From Oscheius sp. JU75 (Eukaryota; Nematoda; Chromadorea; Rhabditida; Rhabditidae), in contig JASJZC010000004.1 in NCBI GenBank assembly GCA_037178855.1, positions 7,564,001-7,628,000 on the forward strand: DNA of 64,000 nucleotides. The letters run 5' to 3'. The translations under genes were made by a program, and so were the position numbers. The notes beneath the pieces were generated by a model. That model was not told the DNA's origin, made no database searches, and saw only the letters and a list, made by a program, of their open reading frames with translations. Positions 1 through 10,126 of the stretch are shown in pieces (position 1 is the stretch's first letter; every line of letters begins with the position of its first letter).

Positions 1-345
1 TGCTGTCCATGCGATAGAAGTGGCGCATTAGATACTCAGTCAAGAAACTTGATGCCGATTCTGGCTCGAAAGCCCTAAAAACTCTACATATAGACGGGAC
101 GGGTATCAGAGTCTGTCAAGGAAGATCGGGTCACAAAAATGGTAAGACTAGGCTAACTTGCGCAAGACGGGCACGAAGAGGCTAGGAATTTGACTGATAT
201 CTGAATATGCTGATTATGATTGTTCCATAGGGTCCCGCCACGAACTTCTAGCTCTCTTTCCTTCCTCCTTCTCTTACTTGGACTCTACACCTTACAGATT
301 ACAGTAAAACTAAAACTCATTTCCAGCTGACTGACAGAGAGAGAG

Positions 346-365
346 AGACTGGTTCGAACCAGTCT
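346..365. repeat. perfect 20-bp palindrome in GA/CT tract
   Basis: The 20 bases are their own reverse complement, centred on TTCGAA. They are flanked on the left by a GAGAGA run and on the right by a CTCTCT run, so the whole 335-385 interval can fold back on itself. No gene is attached. The rest of 1-2640 shows only short chance reading frames and TCTCTC/GAGAGA-rich sequence; I see no gene in it. Confidence 0.8.
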
Positions 366-1066
366 CCCGACCTCTCTCTCTGTCTCTCTCTCGTCGTCCA
401 TTCGACAAACAGCGGCCCCGGTGTGGCTTCTTTTAGATAGTCCTGTGAGAGAGACAGAGACAGATCCGAACCCAGAAGTGTTCAGAAACGCCTTCACTCA
501 ACTTCTCCCTCTTGGGATTCGAAATGAGACCCATTCTCTACTCCCCGATTTTCACATACTATTTGTGATAAAGATCTCTGTGATGTGGAGAGACCGACTA
601 TGACTAACGGCCTTTATACTACTGCCTCTAACTCTCTCTCTTTATTTTGGACAGGGACACTGGATAACCATTTGGATTTGGACTGGATTGGGATAGCCCC
701 CCACTCTTCACACCTCATCTCCGTAATGCAGGCTGATGGGTCAAGCGGAACAAATGAGGCTGGAAGGTTCTAGTTCAGAGTTAGGAGACAGAACATACAG
801 TAGTCTGTTGCCTAGACAGAGACGACCCTTCCAGTAGATCTACTAGATTTTTGAAGAGAGTTAACTCTTTGGAAAAGATCCAGTCCATTATGACCGGCGT
901 AGCTGACTGACTTATTCAATAGGAGAGAGACAAAAAGATATCTCTGTCGTTCTCTCACTCTTTGGATACAGTAGTAGTGTCAGAACTCGCCAGAGAGTAT
1001 ATGGTAGTACCAGTACTTGAGAGTCGACTGTCCAGCTTAGTGGGCAGTAGTCCCGGAATTAGAGAG

Positions 1067-1130
1067 TCTACTGTCCAGTAAAAACAGTACCTGAACTGGT
1101 TCAGTAGGTCTGTTTTTACTGGACAGTAGA
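1067..1130. repeat. inverted repeat with perfect 21-bp arms
   Basis: Arms 1067-1087 and 1110-1130 are perfect reverse complements. The 22-nt spacer contains a further CTGAAC/GTTCAG match, so the whole 64 bp can form a long hairpin. It lies in gene-free DNA rich in CAGTAG and GTCCAGTA motifs. It could be a small foldback element or the product of a local inversion. Confidence 0.85.
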
Positions 1131-2666
1131 TCAGTAGTAGAACTAGGAGTAGAGGCAGTTGGCTCTCTGACTTCTTCAAAATACCAATAGTCAGTAGGCT
1201 CTCTCTGGAGATCAAGTAGTTCAGAGAGCTGACTCATACCGTTTGAAGAGTCGGACTAGTCTTCTTCAAGGACCCCTGTCATTTTGGGTATTGAGACGAC
1301 TCTTCCAATGAGTTCAGTGGCTTTGAATTAAAAACTAGATCTAATAGATCTAATAGCTTTGACTGAAGAGTCGACACTTCCAGTAACTAGCTCGATAGCT
1401 CCCTTTCGGTACAGTAGTCTTGACTACTACCTATAAGGCGATAGACTGTTCTATAGTCTAGTTCAAAGACTTCGACTCTCTCACTTGACTTCTCCATTGG
1501 ATCCAATTCTTTGTTCCGAACTTGACTCTCTCTAAACTAACTCGACTTATCCTACAGGATCCAGCTGTTTCCCATTGCCCTATGGACTCTTCCAGTAGAC
1601 TTTCCCCGCTTTTTCAAAGCATTGAGCACCCTCTCTCTCCCTTTGTGTACCTCCTCTCTCTGCCCCACCTCTTTCGACCTTCGGTTCGTGTCTTTTCGGG
1701 GGGAGCCTCCCCCTGCTACTCACGTGAATTGGCCCGAACTTTTTCCCGATTAAGAATTGTCTCTCTCTTTGGCGAAAAATAAGGCTGGCCGATAAGGGGT
1801 GGACGGCACAGATGTTTCGTGCAAAAGTTATCTACTGTGACACTGATTAAGTAGGGGACAGGAGTACAAAAGGCGGCGACTACGGTTTATCAACTCCCGA
1901 GAGAGACTGTCGTCCTTCTGTCCATTTGGGCTTTCTCCCCACAAATGGGGTGATGCATGTTCCGATGGCAATTCCGAGACCAGCCAGATGATGGCGGGCA
2001 ATTGTTTTCTGACGTCAGCCTCTGTCTCTCACTCTCAGTGACTCACTTGCCTATTATTGCCCGCTGTCTCTCTAACTCACACTTCCTGCTTCTGTTCACT
2101 GTCTCTATGACTCTCTCTGTGCCTCTTACGATTTCAGTGGATTTAGAGATTTAGAGTAGGCAGATTCTGCTCCTGTGACTCTACCTCCTGACCATGTCTG
2201 AATTGACGGGAGACGGTCAAGTATCAGAACTCTATCTGTTAGAACTGTGACTCTGGAATCTGCCTCGTTCTCTGACTCTCCTAACGGTGAGCAGGGGAGG
2301 GAGATACAGAGACAGTAGATGGATCTGACTATCTATCTGTGTGACTCTCACTATCTCTCTACCTATCTGGCTCTCCACAAATCCCTGTCTCTGACCTTCT
2401 CTTCCAGTCAGTTTCCGACTGCTTCGAATGCTCAGACTCTCTGGCTCCCTCTCTCTCCAAATCCCGTGACCCTCTTTTCCATAAATCACCCTTCCTCTTT
2501 TTTTCGGGCACCCTCTGCCTCTTTCTTTTTCTCTTCTTCCAAATCAGCACATCCCCGTTTTTAGCGTCGTCCCCCCCTTCGCTCAGCCCCTTTTTTCACC
2601 CCTCCCTAGTCTTCAAAAGCCGTCAAGCTGTCGCTCCTAGTGGATTCTCTGTACGTGACGGTGGAA

Positions 2667-5600
2667 ATGATTTACAATCCCGTCGTCGTACTTTTCACCC
2701 TATGTAAGTAGCTTCCCTGAGCTCTGTCTGTTTACCGACAAACTTCGCGTTTGCGCGCAAAAAGGATGTTATTTTTGGTCTCTTTGCAGACCCCCGATTA
2801 GAATTATGCAAAAAAAAAAAAAAATTTGTTTCAGGGGGATGGGTCAAATGGCTCTCTGTGAGCACAATCTTCCTCGGCGGCGTAAGCTACCTCGGCTATC
2901 TGTTCACCCCGGACTGGAGAGAGATCGTCGACAGCAAGCACTACTATTCCGATTGGAAGGTACGTATTTTTAAAAGAGGGTTTTTGACGAGGAATTGGTT
3001 CACTTTTTTTTGTAAAGAATTGGCGGCAAAGTATGGGCTTTTTGGCGAGGAATTAACCAATTTTTTGCTGGAGAATAGACATCCTTTTTGGCCCAAAAAT
3101 CGTTCCTATCCCCTCATCCACTAACAACAGGTTAAAACTCTTTGCACATCCCTTATCTCTGCTTTTCTTTTTTTTGCTCTAGAGAGTACATCGCTCTCTC
3201 GAAAAGATACATTTTCCAGGACATCCTCTTATCATATAAGACAAGAGAGTGAGAGTTCTGTCCTGGAAGAGTCTTGTCCTCACCCCATATATGACATTTT
3301 TCCTAAGTGGAATTTGGACCTTTGGGGGCCTCAAAACACACTTCCCTTCAAAATGTAGACTGCGAATTTTTTGCTCCAAAAAGGATAGTATATTCCCGCC
3401 AAAAAGTGATCTAATTTACCGTCAAAAGTAGACTGTTTCCCGGCAAAAAGTTAGCAAAATTTGCAACCAAAAAACAGGATGTTCGAATTATAGACTTTTG
3501 ACATTCAACTCTCTGCTTAACCCCTCTAAAATTTTACTATTACCATGTTCCTTGGATAGTATGGTTTTAAGAATGGGCCAGCTGTCATGACTTTCGAGGT
3601 TTTTGATGCTAGGATCGAACCCGGGTCTTTCAGATTTATGGCATAGAATACTAACCGCTGAGCTGCTAAGCAACTACGCCGCAATTCTTCGAGCCACCGC
3701 TGTACCTACAGACGGTCGCGCTTTAGAATATGAGAAATCACCCCATATCTCCTAAAATTAGCCCCGTTTTCGTTCTATTACCATCCCCGAAAAAGCGCGC
3801 TATTAGATCACATTTCTCGCCTGATTATCGTCACCTGCTGTCCTTTTGCAAAATGGCGTGATACCGTATCCGTTCTTGGCGATTAGGAGATAGAGAGACA
3901 GTTTCCTTTTGCAGATCCGAACCTACCTCTCACTGCCCTTCAATGCCGCCTCCCGAATCGTCGGCGGCTTTGCGAACCGTGAGATTCCGGTCTGGCTCAG
4001 GGAGCCGCTCCTGGGACTCTTTGCCCGGGCCTATGACTGTCGAATGGACGAGGCCATCGAGCCCGATCTGAAGAGCTACCCATCCTTTGCGGCCTTCTTC
4101 AACAGAAAGCTGAAAAAGGAAGCACGGCCGATCAGTGCCAGTTCATTGGTTAGTGATCTTTGGTAGTAGGGAGAGAGAGAAACAGAAACAGTGAGAGAGA
4201 GAGACAGTGGACTGAACAATCAGAGTATTCAAAAAACTGGTCACACAAGGAGTAGTCAAAAGTCATTGGGTGACTATTGCTTTACAGACTGATAATACTC
4301 TATAGTATTCCCAATCAGTTTAGCGACAGAGATGCTATGGACAACTAGACAGGAGGTAGACAGGGACGCAGTTGCAGAGAGACTACGGTAGACTCACCCT
4401 GGCTTAGTCATTAGATAGAGACAGTAGTCTCTCTAGGCTACTGTAGCACTTCTTTGGACAATTAATTAGGATACTTTGTTTTTGCTGTGAAAGACAAAAC
4501 TTTGGGACTTTCAAGCCAAAAGAGCATAATTAGCGGACAGAGACATTAGATTGACTTTTTGGGAAGAGTGACAGAGACAATCACAGACATTGAGAGAAGT
4601 TGACAGAGATAGGAGGTAGAGAATGTGAGAGACAGTAACGGATGATAGTGACAGTAGGCATGGGACATTGACAGTGGGAGAGACAGTAATATTAGGGGCA
4701 GGAACAATGAGAGTGACAGTCTGAGAGATAGTCAGATACCTGGACAGGATAAGAGACACAGACAGTAGTAACAGTGACAGGAATTGACGAGAATAATGAC
4801 AAAGATAGAGACAGTGACTGACAGACTGTTTCCAGGTCTCCCCAGCAGACGGAATCGTTCTCCATTTCGGCAAAGTTGAAGACGGGAAGATTGAGTACGT
4901 GAAGGGACACGACTACGACATTAGTAACTTCCTCGGGGACGTTGACATGCAGTGCAAGGTTTGAATTTCCCGCGTTTTCCTTCAAAGTTAGCGCCAAATT
5001 CAGGACGAGATGGATCTGTACCAGGTAGTCATCTATCTAGCCCCCGGCAACTACCATGCTTTCCATTCGCCGGCCCGCTGGATCGCCAATCAGTGTCGTC
5101 ACTATCCAGGCCTCCTGCTTTCGGTCCGACCTACTTTGCTCAGCCATGTGCCCCATCTGTTTTGCCTGAATGAGCGCGTCGTGATGAACGGATCCTGGAA
5201 GCATGGATTCTTCTCGATGGCCGCCGTGGCAGCGACCAATGTCGGCGATATTATCATCGATGCGGTCGGTTTTTTTTTAATTTTCTTAAGAGAGTATACC
5301 AGACCCCCGTTTGAATTCGGCGCTCAAAAGAGAAAGACAAAAAATTGAGAAAAATTATGGTCTTTTGCTAACTACTGATGCGGAAAACTTTTTACACCTG
5401 TCTTTGGGCGTCTCGTCAAAAGAGAGGAAGGTTTAGCTTATGCAGAACTCGACTCGAACTTGGGTTGTTGTGCGACCTCGAAAGCTCTGCCTATTCCTGC
5501 CATGGAAGAGATCAGTTGACCACTAGGGGTAGGGGAGATACGTCTTAATTTCGACTTGGACCCCCTATCGCCCCTCTATGGAATCGGGAATAGCTCCCGT

Positions 5601-5894
5601 ATCTTCTAAATTTACAACTTGCAGGAGCCCTCCCTCCGCACGAACATCATCCAGCGACGCCGCGTCACCAAGAAGCTCGTTCCCTACACCGAGCTCCCAG
5701 TTCATGCTCCTTTCGTCTCCGGCGACAGAGTGGGAGAGTTCCGTCTCGGATCGACCATCGTCTTAGTCAGTTTCCCGCCAAAAATAAGAAATTCGCAAAT
5801 TTAGGTCTTCCAAGCGCCACCGACGATCAAATTCGCCATCAAGGCCGGCGATCCGCTGCGCTATGGACAGAGTCTCGTCGTGGATGGGGTCTAG
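2667..5894 (+). CDS. PISD: phosphatidylserine decarboxylase (mitochondrial PISD type)
   Basis: This enzyme converts phosphatidylserine to phosphatidylethanolamine at the inner mitochondrial membrane. Seven exons (2667-2703, 2835-2959, 3915-4148, 4836-4958, 5004-5264, 5625-5765, 5805-5894) join in phase to give 336 aa. A membrane segment lies at about residues 19-36. The conserved SPADG is near 134-138, an active-site type histidine in NYHAFHSP is near 191-194, and the self-cleavage motif LGST is at about 301-304; cleavage before its serine would create the pyruvoyl group. Length and motif order fit the animal PISD family. The start used is the first in-frame ATG. The frame stays open upstream without another ATG, so a longer N-terminus from an unseen exon is possible. 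Introns 2 and 5 contain tRNA-like elements. Confidence 0.93.
3607..3676 (-). repeat. tRNA-like element (PISD intron 2)
   Basis: On the minus strand an A-box-like CAGCTCAGCGGTTAG is followed about 30 nt later by the B-box GGGTTCGATCC. The T-stem is only partly paired, so this is a degenerate tRNA-like sequence, antisense to the host gene, rather than a working tRNA. Confidence 0.65.
5446..5500 (-). repeat. tRNA-like element, B-box part (PISD intron 5)
   Basis: The minus strand carries CCCAAGTTCGAGTCGAG, a T-arm-like sequence, preceded by a weak D-arm region. It is degenerate, antisense to the host gene, and sits in the middle of a 360-nt intron. Confidence 0.5.
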
Positions 5895-6253
5895 AAGAAT
5901 TGAACCACTAACTTTTCTACAAAATTCGACTATTCCCGCCCCATAAACGGGTCCCAAAATGGGTATTTTCCCGCCTGATTACCTATGGGTTAAGACTCTT
6001 GTACATTTACGCTTAACACAGTGCCATTTTGGCCATAGTTTAGTCAAATTTTCGTATAATTGCGTACCTTTTTTCACCCGCGGGTCCCCCTAATTTCAGT
6101 TATGACATTCGTTAATTGTGTACAAAACCAGGTACCCCTCTCTCTCTCCACAAGAAGATTTCTGTTGATCTGTCGATTTTTATATGGAAATGTTGGTCAT
6201 TTTTGTGCATTAGGTGCTCTGAAGAAGAGAGCCCAAAGTAATAAAATTACAGA

Positions 6254-8576
6254 TTAGGTACAGAGATCATGCCCGGCGTGGCAGGGCTTGTTCCCAGGGG
6301 TGAGGTAGAGACGGGGCTTGGCGCCGTTGCACACCTAAAACATCATAATAACGTGATTTTTGTGGCAAAAATAACAAAGTTTCTTGTCGGGGAACCGAAC
6401 CCGGGACCGTTTCATTCGCAGTCCTCTACTCTACCACTGAGCTAGCGGCCGGCTCTGGCGCTCTTTCAATAGACATTCACACATTCTTGTCCCAAAAACC
6501 CCAAGGAAACTCACACAAACACGGAAGGCATCAATCGAGGCTGAAAGAGCAGGACTAGGAGATAGTGCCAGGCCCTTGGCCTGGCTCCCGACTTTAACTT
6601 TACCTCCCAGACGAATCGCTCCGTCTCTCTGAACATTTAGGACTTTTTATGGCTATATTTTAATCACCGAGGTGTTAAAAGTGATCGTAGTAGTCCCATT
6701 TATGAGAACATTCCTTGCTTCAAGCCTGATTCCTTCATTTCCTCGCAAGGAGGCATTTTCGACCTCGATTCGAAGACTTTCATCCACGGGGCTTCGAATC
6801 TGAAGGTCAAATTTATCTTGGAAATGGCCTGATAGCCCCAAAAATGGGTTTCCGGGAGTCTATTCGGGGAAACGGTGCGATAAGACTACGGAAAGTGTAC
6901 CTTATTGGTGATTATCTTCTGTGTGGAGAGTTTCTTGATCTTTTTGTCTATAGTGACCATCGGGTGACGGGCGCTGAAGATTGGGCGACGGGATTCGGTG
7001 GAAATGACCTAGAAAAATGATCTAAACTGTTTCTGACTGTTTCCGTGTTTTATAATAATCTATTTTTAGGGTCTATTTGCGTCTGAAATGATTACACATC
7101 GGTTCTATCTTGCTTCTACTACCTGTTTAATAGGAACTAGGCTGGAAAATGTGAGAGAAGACATAGATTTCCATGAAAAACGTCCAGCTCAACAATTCTC
7201 AACCGGTTGAGTCGCCACGTAAATTTCTTGACGCGAATTTGAAAAACTCCCATCTTCCTAGTTTCATTGCAAGGGAAGAATGTACCAAAATCAACAAAAA
7301 AACTAGATTAAAGTTACTATTTTTGGCTGTAATTACCTGGAAAAGTTGTCTGAAGCTATTTTCAAGCATTCTGTAGCTTTTCCTAGGTAAATTATTCCAT
7401 TTCTGTTGCTGTTTTTGTATAAAAACATCCCAGACCCTTCTGCAGATCTCAAACATGAAGATAAAATCAAGTTAAAACAAGCCCTAACTTGCCTGAAAAT
7501 TGTCGACCATCTTCAACTGGCAAGCTCCAGGTTGTAGGACCAGCTGTGTCCCATTTTCTTCTCCCGAGAGAAGAATTCTCGATCCGTAGGCATTCAAATC
7601 CTTATCTGGATAACCATGCACATGTCCATTCGTCACAACTGTCCCGAGATCCGTGCTTCCTGTGAAATGTACCATCTTGAAAGGAGATAGTCTGGTCAAA
7701 AATTTATCTCACCCTCTCCTCCTCCCCATTTTTGATGTTTTTGGCCGAGTGGAAGCGCACATGACGCATACCTTGTTGTCCAATTTGGAGCTTGAAGATT
7801 ATTAGCAGGTTGAACTGGAAAAGTTGGATATAGGCGCCAAATTGGCTTACGATGAGGAGAAGGATGCTGAGAACAAAAAGAATAATGACGAAGATGGAGA
7901 AGATTACTAGGCGACGTTGCCTCAAGCCAGTCTGGAAGGATTTTGATGCACTGAGTACGGAGACAGAGGGATAGAGAGATAGATGAACAAAGTGATAGAG
8001 GGACAGAGAGACGCACATTGGAACAGAGACATAGAGAAAGGAAGAGTGAGAGGCAGGAAGACAGAGAGGAAGTGAGAGACTGAGCAGGGAGACATGGATA
8101 GAGAGCAAAGAGACACATGAACAGAGATTCATAAAGACAGGGCTAAAGAGAGAGTCATACTGCGTTACTAACAGATTGAGAGTGAGAGACAGAAACTGTA
8201 AGGCAGGAACACAGAGACAGAGCGACTTTTCAGCTGTTTCTGGAAAGACAAAAACGTTTTTTCGAACCGAACTCCACCCTTCGCAGTCGGAGCACTAAAC
8301 GGCTGAGCTATGCGGGAAAGCTTGGGCCTGCTTTTTCGAAAACACGTGAGGTTAAAGTTTAGCCTATACATGGGGAAAACCTAACATAAGCACCTTATTG
8401 ATAGCATCTCCCCCCATTTCAGATACTCAGTACAACTTTCCTTCTTCTTAAGCCTAAGCCTCCTGGCAAAAGTCAAATTCGTTTTTTACCTTGAAATCGT
8501 CCTCATCCTCTCTGCTATCAGCTGCCGACGGGAAGGAAGTCTCAGAGCCGGAGCGAATATAGGCCGGATGAGGCAT
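6254..8576 (-). CDS. sarcoglycan, beta/gamma/delta type
   Basis: This is a single-pass type II membrane glycoprotein of the dystrophin-associated sarcoglycan complex of muscle. Eight exons on the minus strand (8576-8490, 7931-7713, 7675-7493, 7008-6901, 6799-6668, 6628-6604, 6540-6515, 6334-6254) join in phase to give 286 aa, near the family's usual 290-320. A short acidic cytoplasmic N-terminus is followed by a basic GLRQRR motif and one hydrophobic segment at about residues 37-57. Then come the family repeats FTGSTDLGTVV and IRSPVDESLRIE, and the C-terminal cysteine cluster FRVCVCNGAKPRLYL...CHAGHDLC, which matches the disulphide-rich end of beta/gamma/delta sarcoglycans. The exon 3 donor is CAG|GCAAGT, a GC-AG intron. 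Which sarcoglycan class it belongs to is not settled by eye. Confidence 0.9.
6384..6456 (-). repeat. tRNA-like element (sarcoglycan intron 7)
   Basis: The minus strand reads TAGCTCAGTGGTAGAG (a very good A-box/D-arm) and, after a variable middle, CCCGGGTTCGGTTCCCCG (B-box). The spacing is tRNA-like, but the acceptor and anticodon stems do not pair well. It is sense to the host gene. Confidence 0.7.
8262..8320 (-). repeat. tRNA-like element (sarcoglycan intron 1)
   Basis: The minus strand has ATAGCTCAGCCGTTTAG and, about 25 nt further on, GGAGTTCGGTTCGA. The middle is shorter than in a real tRNA. It is sense to the host gene and lies beside GACAGA-type low complexity. Confidence 0.6.
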
Positions 8577-8838
8577 TGGGAGGTAGGGGGCTAGTGTCCG
8601 AATCCCCGTCGGCTGGGATTACAACAGGATCTCTGCGTCCATCACATTGGCAAGGAGCAATGGGAAACGAGGTTTTTATTGCGGGGAATAGTTAGTTGCT
8701 TGAATAGGAAACCCTTAACTGATGGAGAGCAATTACAAGTTCTGGGAGTCTGGAATATGTCTGCGACTGCTGGTTGGGCTACTTTTTGAAAGTGAATGAC
8801 TACTGCCAGTCTCAGGCAAGTCCAAGCTACAGGAGAAG

Positions 8839-10059
8839 ATGGTCATCGACCAGTGGACGGTGGTGAGTTGTCCACCACATTTCTTGACAAAGATTTGATA
8901 GGGAGACACAAGGACAGAGAGACAGTGGAAGGGAGATGAGACAGGGAATGAGTGACAGATAGTCATAAACAGAGAGACAGTACAAGTCTCGAACCACTGT
9001 ATTCCAGGAGAAACTACTCGGCCAGGGTGCCTTCGGCGCCGTCTACGAGGTCCGCAACGCTGCTGGCAAGAAGTACGCGCTAAAATGCGAGAGCGAGCAG
9101 ACCAAGCTGCGTGTGCTGAAGATGGAAGTCGTCGTCCTAGCCGCCTTGAACGAGATTAAAGCCGAGCACTACTGCATCCTTCTGGACACTGGTCGCAGCG
9201 CCTCCAAGGGCTTCTACTACATCGTCATGGCGCTGATCGGCTTCTCGCTTGATCGGCGAACTGCGCAAGTCTTACAAGTTCAGTCGTTTCACCATGTCCA
9301 GTGCCATCTCGGTCAGTCTGCAGTGTCTGGCGGCTATTCAGGTAATTACTGTCGCTGTGTCACTGTCACTGTCTGGTTGTCTGTCTTTTTCTCTCCGTCT
9401 GTATGTCACTATCCTCTTTTCCAGGAGCTTGACTCGATCGGCTACCTCCATCGCGATCTGAAGCCGGCCAATTTTGCTATCGCGATTGACAACCCCCGAC
9501 GCGTCGTGCTCTTCGACTTTAGCATGGCCCGAAAGTATGTGAAAGGCGAAAATCTGCTGCGGAAGCCACGGATTCCGCTGGACGCTCAGATACGCCTCTC
9601 TGCGGTGCCATCAGTGCATGGAGATGAGCAGAAAGGACGATCTGGAGTCTTGGATCTATCAAACGGTGGAGTTGACGCCCGGGCACCTACCCTGGAGCCA
9701 TCTGGGCGATATCCAAATGGTCTGGGAGCTCAAGATTGATCACAGGTAAGGGAGAGTGACAGTGACAGAGACAATGACAGGAGCATTCTTATCTAGTGTC
9801 TCTGTATTTGTACTCACACCCCCATGATCACTTTACCATTCGCGAAGCCTTCCAAGCTTCAAGATCCTCGCGCAGCTGTATGGAAGACCTGCTCGGCAGC
9901 TGTCCTAAGGAATACCTCTACATGCTGCTCTACGTCGACTCTCTGGACTTTTACGCGGATCCCAAGTACGGCATCTTGAGAGGTCTGCTGCACGAGGCTC
10001 TCCAGAACAGCAAACTCGACGAGAAGGCGCCCTACAACTGGGAAGGCGAGGGCAATTAG
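8839..10059 (+). pseudogene. TTBK/CK1-family kinase gene with two frameshifts
   Basis: The product resembles the nematode-expanded tau-tubulin/casein-kinase-1 family: glycine loop GQGAFGAVYEV, VAIK-type lysine in KYALKCE, catalytic loop GYLHRDLKPANF, DFS in place of DFG, then KDDLESWIYQTVEL and the C-terminal CPKEYLYMLLYVDSL. Exons are about 8839-8862, 9008-9341, 9425-9745 and 9864-10059. Reading along the family alignment needs a frame change near 9246, where TGATCGGC is repeated 16 bp apart and 4 extra bases follow the IGFSL codons. A second change is needed near 9583, just before TLRYASLRCHQ. Exon 2 (334 nt) and exon 3 (321 nt) have lengths that break phase, which supports real frameshifts. 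The gene is either a young pseudogene or carries assembly errors. The upstream start is uncertain. Confidence 0.75.
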
Positions 10060-10126
10060 CCGCGACTCTCGCAACTTGTCAAACAGTAGGTTAGTGGCGG
10101 GAAAATACAAATGAACAAACGATATA

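Noticed and set aside
7696-8132. Overlapping 140-aa Leu/Ser/Cys-rich reading frames
   Set aside because: They are produced by (TCTCTG)n-type sequence and by reading through the sarcoglycan intron. The real exon is only 7931-7713.
9113-9739. 208-aa continuous frame as an intact kinase
   Set aside because: It runs through an intron, and from about 9246 to 9341 and after 9583 it is in a different frame from the kinase alignment. It is not the true product.
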